DNA of 64,000 bases. Origin: Actinomycetota bacterium (lineage in GTDB: Bacteria; Actinomycetota; Actinomycetes; S36-B12; GCA-2699445). This document shows positions 1-9,250 of this stretch, piece after piece (the stretch's first letter is position 1; each line of letters opens with the position of its first letter). Under the pieces are notes generated by a model, which searched no databases, was not told the DNA's origin, and saw only the letters and a list, made by a program, of their open reading frames with translations. The stretch lies in the NCBI GenBank assembly GCA_020438795.1, contig JAGQTY010000004.1, positions 1 to 64,000 on the forward strand. The letters run 5' to 3'. The translations under genes and the position numbers were made by a program.

Positions 1-2
1 CT

Positions 3-3000
3 GAGGCTCCAGAACAGCCCCGCTCGTTGCCCACAGCGATCTCGGCAGCAGCGTGGGGACTCCGGACGGTGGGAAACCGATCGGCTCCGGTGTCTTTGGA
101 CAGACTTGAGCTCGGCCGTCGTGGCGCTGCCGTCTACGGGTTGGAATGGTCCTGGAGTGGTGATGGCGGTCCAATCCTTCGGCTTTCTGGGGTTCCGGAG
201 GGGGTGTCGGTTGCTGCAGCGCAGGTGCCGTCGTTCGTGAGCCGGCAGTTGCGAGCTCAGGTGCAGGGTTGCACTTCTGCCGGTTCGGGGCAGTGGGACT
301 GCGTGGTTCACCAGCCAGAGCAGGGGGGCATGGGAGCTTCGGCCCTGCTGCTCACAGCCAGCGGTAGCGCCGCCCTGGGCAAGGCTGCCGTGAGTGTTGC
401 AGTGCTGCGCGACGGTCAGCAGGAAACCGCGACGACGTCACTTGGGGTCCGGGTCCGTAACCGACCGGTGAACCGGATCGCGCTAGCCCAAACGGGTGAT
501 TCTCTGGTGAGCGCGGGGCAACCAGCGGTGCTGAAGTATCTCGCGTACCGATTGGGCGGACCACGACGAGTCAAGCAGGAGACCCTGCAACTGCATCGTT
601 TGGTGCCGCCGGCACTGCTCAATGGCAGGAGCCGCACCAAGGGCAAGGGTGCATGGCGGTGTGTCGGCAATGACTGCCGCTTCACCAGAGCGGTAGCGGT
701 CGGCAAGCGATTGCCCAGCGTCGGGGGGTTCGTGCAGCCGACGGCAGCCCAGGCCCGTCGCTTCACCAGAGTGGAGGGCGCGCAGGCCACAGTGACGCGT
801 TGGCGCAGCGTGGCCAGCCTCTCCAGTGGCGGCAAGCAGGCTCTGGACAACCAGTTGGCAGTCACTCGCTATCAGAAGCCGAAGAAGGCCGGCAGGACTC
901 CCCTGCAAGCAGTGGCTGCCGTCAAGGGCCCGAGGGTTCAGGTGAAAGTGACCTCCCAGCATGCAGTACGCGCCCGGGGCCTGGCCGACTATCAGGTCAC
1001 GGTCAACAACGGCGGCAGCAGCAACGCCCGCAACGTGCGCCTTCGGTTGCGCCCCCCTCCCGGATCCAGGTTCCTGCAGGCAACGGCCGAGGAGTCGAAG
1101 GCGTGGCGCTGCAGCGGTACATCGTGCCAGCTTCGCGGAAGCCTAGCTTCTCATTCAGTCGCGGTGAGTCTGCATGTGCGGATCCAGCACGAGCACGTTC
1201 GCAAGGGACGTCGGGCCTTGCAAGCTGAAGTGCGCTGGTCAGGATCTCGGCGCGACTATGGCGGCCGACATCGTGCCAAGGCAACTGGTGCGTGGCTGGC
1301 GCCGTTGGGGGTGAAACTTCGTGCACCGAACGGTCGGCAGGTGTTGGGTGGAACGCAGAATCAGACTGCGCTGTTCGCTGAGGTGTCGAACGCCGGCTCC
1401 AAGACCTTCGACTACGCGTTCAAACAGCTGTGCTCCCAGCAGTGCCCTCGGGTCACCTGGCCTGGCGACCGCGTGGGAGCGCAGGTCAACCCTGAGTTCT
1501 CTGCGATGGTCGAACCACGCACCAACGTGTCGAAGCGAACGAAGTTGCGTTTCCAGGTGAAGGTCATCAGTTCCGACGGTGCCGTCGCAACGGCCCGCAC
1601 AAGCCTGACAGTCGATCCTGGTCCCGGTGACGTTGCCACCTGGGATCCGAATCTGGCCTCCAGCGGGCCGCCCACCCCAGATGAGATGCAGGAACGTCTG
1701 AACAGCCCGCGCGACCCCGCCACTGACCGGCACCTCGCAGCGAGACCACTGGTCAAGGCCCGCATCAACACCCGCCCAGGGATCACCCGAGTCACGCCGG
1801 GGCGCACCGGAACCCTCCGCTTGAAGGTGAAGCCCAACCAGGGATCGCGAGCCAGTCGCGTCAAGAAGGTCGAGTGGACCATCAATGGCAGACCAGTACG
1901 ACAGGTAAAACACGCGAGACTGCGCAAGGGCGGCTACCAGCTCAGACTCAAGACACCCAAACGGGAAGCGAAATATCCGATCCTGGTCCGCACCACACTG
2001 ATCCATCCCAAGGGCCGCTTCACGGGCACCGACGAGGCCATCATCCCCGCAGCCCCGCACGGTGGCCGTGCGGCGAAATCGGATCGCGCCACCCCGCAAA
2101 TCCGAGGCGTTCCGCACGCCAGTCCACTGTTCCAGCCGAGCACCTCGGTTACCTCGCAAGGCGCCCAGATCTATTCCGCGGCGGCCTCAGTCGAAGCCAG
2201 CACCTTCTGCGAACTGTTCCAGGATCTCGCGGACCTGGCTGCTGACGAGGTCGACGGCACTCAGTTCAGCGTAGGGTCGGCCACCATCACCATCGGCTCG
2301 TTGAACCTGAGCACAGGCAGCTGCTCGACCAGCACGGCATCCATCAAGCTCTCCAACAGCTCTCTGGCAGTCAACGGGGTCGACCTGACCGGGCTCACGG
2401 CGACGATCACCTCCACCGGGATCACCCTCGGGGCTGCTTCGATCACGTTCCCCGGCGACGACACTGCCATCGCGATCAGCAATGTGAGCCTGTCGGCTGC
2501 CTGGACCAGCGCTGGCCTGCAGTCGCTGTCTGGTTCCCTGACATTGAGCGGAGTGCCGTACTTCGATCTCCCGGACGGTTGGGACATCACCACGGCGACG
2601 TTGAGCTTCGCATCCTCCCCCGCCGACCTGTCGTTGAGTCTCACCGCCTCGGACACTGCGACGAACACAACTGGGACCGCCCCCTCAGCGACACTCAGCG
2701 GGACAGTGAGCGCGGACGAAACTGCCTCACTCAACATGACGGTGACGAACATCTTCACTTTGACCAGTTCAAGCGATTCCACCGTGAGCTTCAGCGGCTG
2801 TGGAACAGTCACCGGCTCAAGTGCGGGGGTGTCGTTCGGAGTGGCTGCCTGGGCCACGACTTCGTCTTCCAACGCCAGCATTGACTGCTCCACCCCCACT
2901 TCCATGAGTTGCGCCAGTCCGCCCTCCGCTGACTTCCAGCTATTCGACAACGTGACATTGAATACCGCCTGCGTGGCCCTGGGCTCCAGCGGGCTGAGCT

Positions 3001-6000
3001 TCAACGGGTCCGCGGACATTGACGTTGATGGCACGCCACTGTCACTCACCCTCACCGGTTCGGCCACGAACAGCCGCAACTGGAATCTGTCGTTGTCGGC
3101 CGACGGAACCGCTTCGCTGGGTGGCATGGACCTCGACCTCTCGGCCGCTGGCAGCCTCTCTTACGCCGAACCGACCCTGAGCTTCTCGATCACCGCGGCA
3201 GTGCAGACCGAACAAGTGCAGAGTTTCCTGAACGGGTCTGGCCTCTCCTTGGCTTCGGCGAGCGCCACACTGAGCAACGCCTGCCCCGCCAACGATGCTG
3301 GCTGCAAGACCAGCAACGTCACGCTGCAACTCGCAATCACCGGGACCGATTCCTACCTCAACAGCAGTCTCACCGTGAACACCACCATCCTGGTCGACCT
3401 GTCCAACGGCGACTTCGAGTTCGAAGTCGCCGTCTCAGACGCCTTCGGTCCCGCTGAGCTCAACCTGGCCAACGTGGAGTTCTTCGCCGAGGACGCTGGC
3501 TCCGGCGATCTCCCCGATCTAGTGACCTCCTCCAGCAATCCGTGCACGAGTACGTCATCGAGCAGCGTATCCAGTCCATCGCCGACCGGCAGCAGTGACC
3601 TCACCGTCGGCTTTGTGGCTTCAGCAACCGTGGCCACCGGCAGCGATAGCACCGCCACGTTCACCGTCGCCGCGGTCTACACCGACTCGAGTCAGAGCAG
3701 CTACTGCCTGTACGGCGACGCAACCGGCAACTCACTCGACATCGGACCTTATGAGCAGGGCTCGACCGCCAGCATCGGTTTCGTCTACTCCTCGAGCAAG
3801 ACCGTGGAGGTCTCAGGACTACCCAGTGGCATACCGGCGCGCACCCCGACCTTCTGGATGAGCATCCAGACGCCCACGGCGCAACTCCCGGCAGGAGCTC
3901 CGAGCGAGATCATCGCCTACTTGTCGATCACCTTGTCATCGGACGACGTGCCCAGCGGCTTCAAGATCGGAGCCACACTCGATTTCGCCGAGGCGGACTA
4001 TGAGACCCTCACCAACAACGGGACCAGCAACGGCAGCGTCCAGCTGACCTCCCTGGGCCTGGATGTGGCGATCAGCTGGGGATCCAAAGACTCCGTGTCG
4101 TTGACATTCACCGCAGGATTCAACGTGAACACGCCCGGCGCCGGCACTCCCGGCGACCAGGGCTATATCGAGGCCGCTTCGGTGCCGCTGGTGGGACAGA
4201 TCAGCTTCACCGCTTACAGCAAGGGCGGCGCCATCACTCTTTCCGTGGGGACCTCCAACCCCTGCCAGGCCGGTCAGTCCTACCCCAACGCGTTCGGAAT
4301 CTCCGGGTTCACCCTCAACTGTTTCACGCTCTCAGCAACGTTGAGTGAGAACATCACAGCCGACGAGTTCCTGTTCACCGCGAGCTTCACGCTGGAGACC
4401 AGCGGCGACGACGTCAGTTCCTTCGCGACAGATCTCGGCCTCTCTGATGATCCCACCGTGACGCTGACTGTGGAGATCGGTGCCTCTGACACCTGTTTCG
4501 CCTTCTCCATCACTCCACAGACCACCGGAGACACGGTCCTCAACTGGGGTGGTGTCATCACCGCCACTGATATCAGTTTCCTCATGGCACCCCTGGGCAC
4601 GTGCACCACGATCATCAACGGCACCACCACGACCAGCAAGGAGACGTTCGCCTTCGTCTTCGACGGAACCCTACTCGGCGACACAGTCGACGTGAACATT
4701 GCGATCGAACTGCACCCCAATGTCGTGGTGGACGCCAGCATCAACATCGGTGGCTTCAGCCTCGGCGACATCCTGACCATCGACAACACGGAGCTGAATA
4801 TCGACTTCAGTACCAGCATCGAAGGGGTGCAGTCCGATCTGGCACTCTCCTTCTCGGGAGGCATCTCCCTGCTGGATGTCGGGTCCGTGGCCGTCCAGGG
4901 GAACCTGTCCACAGATTTCGCCCCCGTGCAAGGAACCGCCGACATCTCGTTCAATCTTGCAGGCAGCGCGGACGCGAGCCTGCTCGGCATCTTCGGCGGC
5001 GACCTGAACCTGGCCGTCGGAGCGACCCTCGGGATGATCGACAACGAATTTTCCGTGAGCCAGCTCTATGTCAACGCGCAGGCGGAACTTGACTTCCTGA
5101 TGTTCAAGGGCGGTGCCGGCATCGAGTTCGACTACGCCAACAACGCTCTGCAATCGTTCGGCATCAACTTCAACGTAGGCTTCGACTTCTTCATCGGCAG
5201 CATCGACGGCGGCTTTGCCATGACCTACAACAAGAGCCAGGGCAACAACGTCACGTTCACCTTCGACGTCGAATTCACGCTCGGGTTCTGGATCTTCAAG
5301 AAGACCTGGGAGTGGAGCGACTCCTTCACCGAACCGCTCGGCCAACCCGTCGACCGGGCCAAGCTCGGCTTCCTCGGCTCGCTGCTGCCCGAGAACGCCA
5401 CCAAGAACACGTGGGAAATCACCTACGACATGTACAACGACTACTACTTCATGCGCGAGGACCCCACCCCCTTCTACGATGCAATCGCGCTGGCAAGCGC
5501 CGACAGCAGCTTCGCATGGCGCTCCGGCCAGGGCGAAGGCCTGCCACTGCCCGCTATCGAGACCGTGTTCGACCAGGACATGCCTGAGGGGTATCCCAGC
5601 GGCATCACGAACCCACAGATCAAGGTCGTCAACAGCAACGGCAACGCCAGCGTGGGCCTCAGCGGCGGACCGTCGCAGACCAACACCCAACTGGAAGTGA
5701 CCGCCACACTGCCGCAGTCTCCGCTGGTCGCCTACTACCAGGCCCAGTACCCGGACGACAGCTCCAACTGGGATGCCTGCCCCTCCAGTGGAGTGACCAA
5801 GACCTTCACCATCAACCTCCCGGCCACCACCGGTGGCGACGCCGCCTCGAACTGGGCCTGGGTGATGATGGACGTCAACTGGCGCCTCCAGGTCGCCTCG
5901 TGGCTCGAACGCATCCAAGTCGCCCAGACCATGTTCGGAACCACACAAACCACCACGACGCCCGCCAGCGTCGGCTACCAAGTCCCCACCACCCCATTAC

Positions 6001-7661
6001 CCACGGGGCTAGATTGCGGCTACTCCGTCTTTGACGACAGTGTCCCCGGTCTTCTTGAATTCCACCGGAGCAACCGATTCCCACTGCACTACATCGCCCC
6101 CAACATCACCACCCAGCAGGCCGAATCAGGAGGACCCCTGCAGCCAGGTTGGGGCAACGGATTCCTCAAGAGTGCCGGAACACAACTACCAGCCAATGCA
6201 CCTGACGCCGGACTCTCCGTGATCGGCGGCTACTACTTCACCTCCCTCATGATCGAGCTGGGACTTGCAACGTCCCCAGTCTCCTTCTACGGAACGGAAA
6301 TCACCTTCAATTCCGAACAGGATCAGAACACGTGCGTGCAAGCCCTGCTGTATGCGGCGGCCAATCTCAACTACGTGAATGAAGATCCCGATCGCAGCAT
6401 CTCGGCATGGCCCACAGCACAGACCCTGTGCGGGATCACGCCGACCAGGGGTGGTGGTCGAATGGCGGGGGTGAACCTCACCACGAACAACTACCCAACG
6501 CCGGGCGGGTTGACCGAAGATCAGATGCAGATCATTGAGAACTGGCAGGACGAGGCCAACAACTTCTTCGTGAATCAGGTCTACCACAACTTCCAGGAAG
6601 CGGCTTCGGAGATCCCAGCCGGAGCCCTCGTCAGCAACTACATTGCCGGCAGCAGCGGAAACAGCAACCAACAACCCGGCCTGAACCTGATCGTGGACAA
6701 CGCACAATATCCGGGATATCACCAAGCGAGCCCCGTGTATGCCTACCAGGACATCAACGGCAACCAGCCACTCCTAGAAGCTGACAACGTACTGTGCACT
6801 CAGCTCAGTCAGATCCTGTGTCCCTGGGATCAGGGCTGGAGCTTCGGGGCCGCCTCGCCACAAGGCTCCCAGGCGCCGCCACCACTCGGGGAGTACGGCG
6901 CCTACCAGGCCCTCACCGTCATGGACATCCCCTTCCCCTCCTGCACCGCAGCACAGAACAGCACCCAATCCCCCAGCCCAACCCCCAATGAGCTGAGCCC
7001 CAGCAGCACCCCCACAACTCCGCCAACCAGCGAACCGAGCACCTCTGTGTCACCAACAGAAACCCCTACGGCCACAGCGTCGCCCTCCCCCAGCGCATCG
7101 CCCACACCCTCTACCTCAGTCAGCCCCTCAACGACACCCACCACGCTCACCTTCAACAGCTACGAAGTCGTCCCCCTCAACATCAACCAGCTGAGCCTGG
7201 TCGTCCCGGACGGAGACGCAGCATCAGTGACGCTCGGCGACTACTACCTCAGCCTCGAAGCAAACCCAACCGCCCCCCCGTCAGCAAACGCGGAACCAGA
7301 CAGCAACCCCTACCCCTACTCGCTGCAGCTCTACAACAGCAGCGGCACCCAACAGGTATGGGACGGAGACAACTGGGTCGACGAACCCACCACCCAACAG
7401 GGAAGCGCGTTCTCCCAACTGGGCCAGCTCTACGGGGCAAGCGACGAAGGCGTTCTATACATCTCCAGTGAAGGCCGAGCCACATTCCTCAACTGGGCGC
7501 CACAAAGTCCCTTCGACATCAGCAGCGGCGGCACCGTCGACTCCGGCGCCAGCGTGACCATCTCCCCCACAGTATCCACTCCAGGCGACGCCCCTTGGAA
7601 CGAATGCCTCCACGGCCAAACCATTTTCGCCAACCCCGCCGTCGGCTACTCCACCGGCTGA
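3..7661 (+). CDS. Giant Ser/Thr-rich surface/secreted protein with DUF11-like repeats (5' partial)
   Basis: The frame is open to the left edge, so the true start is outside the window; numbering here is from the TTG at 27, which gives 2,544 residues. The N-terminal ~700 residues are basic and carry three copies of a W-x-C-N4-C-like pattern (near residues 82-92, 209-218 and 359-368), typical of DUF11-type immunoglobulin-like repeats. Residues ~740-1900 are a long Ser/Thr/Gly/Asp-rich stretch of short alternating hydrophobic segments, suggesting repeated beta-structure. Residues ~2312-2372 form a Pro/Thr/Ser linker, followed by a ~170-residue C-terminal domain. No C-terminal LPxTG/LAxTG motif or terminal membrane helix is visible. 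The composition suggests a cell-surface adhesin or matrix protein, but I do not recognise the family and the export signal lies outside the window. Confidence 0.85.
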   Translation, partial: EAPEQPRSLPTAISAAAWGLRTVGNRSAPVSLDRLELGRRGAAVYGLEWSWSGDGGPILRLSGVPEGVSVAAAQVPSFVSRQLRAQVQGCTSAGSGQWDCVVHQPEQGGMGASALLLTASGSAALGKAAVSVAVLRDGQQETATTSLGVRVRNRPVNRIALAQTGDSLVSAGQPAVLKYLAYRLGGPRRVKQETLQLHRLVPPALLNGRSRTKGKGAWRCVGNDCRFTRAVAVGKRLPSVGGFVQPTAAQARRFTRVEGAQATVTRWRSVASLSSGGKQALDNQLAVTRYQKPKKAGRTPLQAVAAVKGPRVQVKVTSQHAVRARGLADYQVTVNNGGSSNARNVRLRLRPPPGSRFLQATAEESKAWRCSGTSCQLRGSLASHSVAVSLHVRIQHEHVRKGRRALQAEVRWSGSRRDYGGRHRAKATGAWLAPLGVKLRAPNGRQVLGGTQNQTALFAEVSNAGSKTFDYAFKQLCSQQCPRVTWPGDRVGAQVNPEFSAMVEPRTNVSKRTKLRFQVKVISSDGAVATARTSLTVDPGPGDVATWDPNLASSGPPTPDEMQERLNSPRDPATDRHLAARPLVKARINTRPGITRVTPGRTGTLRLKVKPNQGSRASRVKKVEWTINGRPVRQVKHARLRKGGYQLRLKTPKREAKYPILVRTTLIHPKGRFTGTDEAIIPAAPHGGRAAKSDRATPQIRGVPHASPLFQPSTSVTSQGAQIYSAAASVEASTFCELFQDLADLAADEVDGTQFSVGSATITIGSLNLSTGSCSTSTASIKLSNSSLAVNGVDLTGLTATITSTGITLGAASITFPGDDTAIAISNVSLSAAWTSAGLQSLSGSLTLSGVPYFDLPDGWDITTATLSFASSPADLSLSLTASDTATNTTGTAPSATLSGTVSADETASLNMTVTNIFTLTSSSDSTVSFSGCGTVTGSSAGVSFGVAAWATTSSSNASIDCSTPTSMSCASPPSADFQLFDNVTLNTACVALGSSGLSFNGSADIDVDGTPLSLTLTGSATNSRNWNLSLSADGTASLGGMDLDLSAAGSLSYAEPTLSFSITAAVQTEQVQSFLNGSGLSLASASATLSNACPANDAGCKTSNVTLQLAITGTDSYLNSSLTVNTTILVDLSNGDFEFEVAVSDAFGPAELNLANVEFFAEDAGSGDLPDLVTSSSNPCTSTSSSSVSSPSPTGSSDLTVGFVASATVATGSDSTATFTVAAVYTDSSQSSYCLYGDATGNSLDIGPYEQGSTASIGFVYSSSKTVEVSGLPSGIPARTPTFWMSIQTPTAQLPAGAPSEIIAYLSITLSSDDVPSGFKIGATLDFAEADYETLTNNGTSNGSVQLTSLGLDVAISWGSKDSVSLTFTAGFNVNTPGAGTPGDQGYIEAASVPLVGQISFTAYSKGGAITLSVGTSNPCQAGQSYPNAFGISGFTLNCFTLSATLSENITADEFLFTASFTLETSGDDVSSFATDLGLSDDPTVTLTVEIGASDTCFAFSITPQTTGDTVLNWGGVITATDISFLMAPLGTCTTIINGTTTTSKETFAFVFDGTLLGDTVDVNIAIELHPNVVVDASINIGGFSLGDILTIDNTELNIDFSTSIEGVQSDLALSFSGGISLLDVGSVAVQGNLSTDFAPVQGTADISFNLAGSADASLLGIFGGDLNLAVGATLGMIDNEFSVSQLYVNAQAELDFLMFKGGAGIEFDYANNALQSFGINFNVGFDFFIGSIDGGFAMTYNKSQGNNVTFTFDVEFTLGFWIFKKTWEWSDSFTEPLGQPVDRAKLGFLGSLLPENATKNTWEITYDMYNDYYFMREDPTPFYDAIALASADSSFAWRSGQGEGLPLPAIETVFDQDMPEGYPSGITNPQIKVVNSNGNASVGLSGGPSQTNTQLEVTATLPQSPLVAYYQAQYPDDSSNWDACPSSGVTKTFTINLPATTGGDAASNWAWVMMDVNWRLQVASWLERIQVAQTMFGTTQTTTTPASVGYQVPTTPLPTGLDCGYSVFDDSVPGLLEFHRSNRFPLHYIAPNITTQQAESGGPLQPGWGNGFLKSAGTQLPANAPDAGLSVIGGYYFTSLMIELGLATSPVSFYGTEITFNSEQDQNTCVQALLYAAANLNYVNEDPDRSISAWPTAQTLCGITPTRGGGRMAGVNLTTNNYPTPGGLTEDQMQIIENWQDEANNFFVNQVYHNFQEAASEIPAGALVSNYIAGSSGNSNQQPGLNLIVDNAQYPGYHQASPVYAYQDINGNQPLLEADNVLCTQLSQILCPWDQGWSFGAASPQGSQAPPPLGEYGAYQALTVMDIPFPSCTAAQNSTQSPSPTPNELSPSSTPTTPPTSEPSTSVSPTETPTATASPSPSASPTPSTSVSPSTTPTTLTFNSYEVVPLNINQLSLVVPDGDAASVTLGDYYLSLEANPTAPPSANAEPDSNPYPYSLQLYNSSGTQQVWDGDNWVDEPTTQQGSAFSQLGQLYGASDEGVLYISSEGRATFLNWAPQSPFDISSGGTVDSGASVTISPTVSTPGDAPWNECLHGQTIFANPAVGYSTG

Positions 7662-7713
7662 CCAGAACCATCGCAGGGCAGCCGGAGCTTGGAAGCGCGA
7701 TGAACTGACCACC

Positions 7714-8205
7714 ATGTCGCACGGCGAAGAGCACAGAGCCAGGGTGGCTGATCAGGCCATGAGCGAGTTGGCCAACCGGATTCTGGCGGGTGTCTGGCCG
7801 GCCGTCTCAGCAATCCCCTCCGAAACGACGCCCGCCGAGGAGCTCGGTGTGAGCCGACCGGCGCTCCGCGAGGCGTTGAGCCGGTTGTCGCAAGCCCGCT
7901 TGGTAGTGTCACGGCAGGGTGGACCAGCCCTGGTCACTCTGTGGACGGGTCTGACGGCTGTCAAAGGAGTCCACACCACACCTCATGAAGCGGGTGAGGT
8001 GTTCATCGCCGTGCACCCGAGGATGGCTGCCACGTGGCACACGATGATCGTCGAGGGAGCCATCGCCCCATTCTTCGAAGACGTGCAGGAGACCTTCGCT
8101 GGGCCCGTCGTACTCCGCCTGGACCTCACGACCTTCAACGCGACACCCGCGACCATCACCGCCCGCCAAGCCAGAGTGCCGGACGGCGGATCTTCCGGTC
8201 CGTAG
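7714..8205 (+). CDS. GntR/FadR-type regulator, C-terminally degenerate
   Basis: Residues ~15-75 match the GntR winged helix: a PSE-like motif, then EELGVSRPALREAL (recognition helix) and an arginine/glycine wing. FadR-type members normally continue into a ~150-residue helical FCD ligand domain. Here only ~85 residues follow, and they do not look like FCD. The start at 7714 follows the giant gene by 52 bases. The DNA-binding half is convincing; whether the protein works is doubtful. It may be a decayed regulator whose effector domain was lost by frameshift or replaced. It lies just upstream of the sortase gene, but regulation of that gene is speculation. Confidence 0.6.
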   Translation: MSHGEEHRARVADQAMSELANRILAGVWPAVSAIPSETTPAEELGVSRPALREALSRLSQARLVVSRQGGPALVTLWTGLTAVKGVHTTPHEAGEVFIAVHPRMAATWHTMIVEGAIAPFFEDVQETFAGPVVLRLDLTTFNATPATITARQARVPDGGSSGP

Positions 8206-8283
8206 GAAACTGCCGCAACCTCGAGACATGCCAGCGATTACAACCGTCCGTTTGCGGACTCGTTTGTCTGGGCACACCTGCTT

Positions 8284-9018
8284 GTGATGAGCGTTGATAC
8301 TCGGCCGCAACTATTGCCGCCGTCGGGCCCACCGCCGCGCCAGCGGCGGCGCTTCAGCCTGGCCGCACTGCTTGGCGAGATCCTTATCACGCTGGGCGTG
8401 ATCGTCCTGCTGTTCGTGGTCTGGCAGCTCTGGTGGACCGATGTGACTTCAAGGGCCAGTTTCGAGGCCACCGGCGACGCGCTGCAATCCGAATGGCACG
8501 CCTCCGCTGGGGATGCTCCGAAGCAGATCAGCGAGCCCGACTACGGTGAGGCGTTCGCGCTCATGTACATACCAGCCATCAAGGACGCGGTCTGGGGAGT
8601 GCCTGTCGTCGAGGGCACCAGCCGCGATGAGCTGATGCGCGGTGTGGGCCACCATCCCGACGCCGCGCTGCCCGGCGAGGACGGCAACTTCGCCGTCGCT
8701 GGTCACCGCGTGACATACGGCAAGCCGTTCAACCAGATCGCCGAACTCCGACCTGGTGATCAGGTGATCGTCGAGACAGAGAGCGGCTACTACACTTACG
8801 AACTCGACAACAGTGAGATCGTCGAAGCATCCGAGGGCTGGGTTCTGCAGCCCAACCCGCAGGCCGAGATCACCAGCAAGCCCGGCGATCCGCTGATCAC
8901 CATCTACTCCTGCCACCCCATGTATAGCGCCGCACAGCGATACGTGTACTTCGGGCACCTGGTCGAGGAGACCACCAAGGACAATCCACCCGCGGCACTC
9001 GAGGACAGTTCAGCATGA
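8284..9018 (+). CDS. Class E sortase
   Basis: A membrane-anchored cysteine transpeptidase of 244 residues, with a cytoplasmic Arg-rich N-terminus, one transmembrane helix at ~25-50 and an extracytoplasmic sortase domain at ~90-230. The catalytic set is present: His141 in FAVAGHRVTYG, Cys210 in TIYSCHPM, and Arg219 in SAAQRYVYFGH. The TxxSCHP motif and overall length fit actinobacterial class E sortases, which attach LAxTG-type proteins to peptidoglycan. The start may be GTG 8284 or the ATG three bases later. The stop overlaps the next gene by 4 bases (ATGA), so the two are translationally coupled. No obvious sorting-signal substrate is encoded in this window. Confidence 0.93.
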   Translation: MMSVDTRPQLLPPSGPPPRQRRRFSLAALLGEILITLGVIVLLFVVWQLWWTDVTSRASFEATGDALQSEWHASAGDAPKQISEPDYGEAFALMYIPAIKDAVWGVPVVEGTSRDELMRGVGHHPDAALPGEDGNFAVAGHRVTYGKPFNQIAELRPGDQVIVETESGYYTYELDNSEIVEASEGWVLQPNPQAEITSKPGDPLITIYSCHPMYSAAQRYVYFGHLVEETTKDNPPAALEDSSA

Positions 9019-9206
9019 TCTACCCGTGGCTCTGGCGGAACCTCCCCGGCCCGACCGGCCTGAAGGTGATGCTGCTGTTCGCTCTCGCGGCACTCATCGT
9101 CGCTGCGCTCTTCCTCGCGGTCTTCCCGGTCGTGGACTCACATCTCCAGTTCGATCAGTCCCATGTCGAGAGTCTCGCCCTGCCAGCAACTGCCGTGACC
9201 GCCTGA
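9015..9206 (+). CDS. Small membrane protein coupled to sortase E
   Basis: A 63-residue protein with the pattern WLWRxLPGP followed by one hydrophobic helix (~residues 17-40) ending in VFPVVD. Short proteins of this shape commonly follow class E sortase genes in actinobacteria. The ATGA overlap with the sortase stop supports it as a real gene. It has no catalytic motif; a role as sortase accessory or stabiliser is inferred from position only. Confidence 0.8.
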   Translation: MIYPWLWRNLPGPTGLKVMLLFALAALIVAALFLAVFPVVDSHLQFDQSHVESLALPATAVTA

Positions 9207-9250
9207 GCCACGAAGCTGCCGCCCTGGGTGGCCGTTAGCCATTCCAAGCG

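Noticed and set aside
4671-5981. 436-codon minus-strand open frame
   Set aside because: Antisense to the giant protein; Gly/Val/Glu-rich shadow composition.
3-7661. Giant protein as a substrate of the adjacent sortase
   Set aside because: The C-terminus ends without a sorting motif, membrane helix or basic tail.
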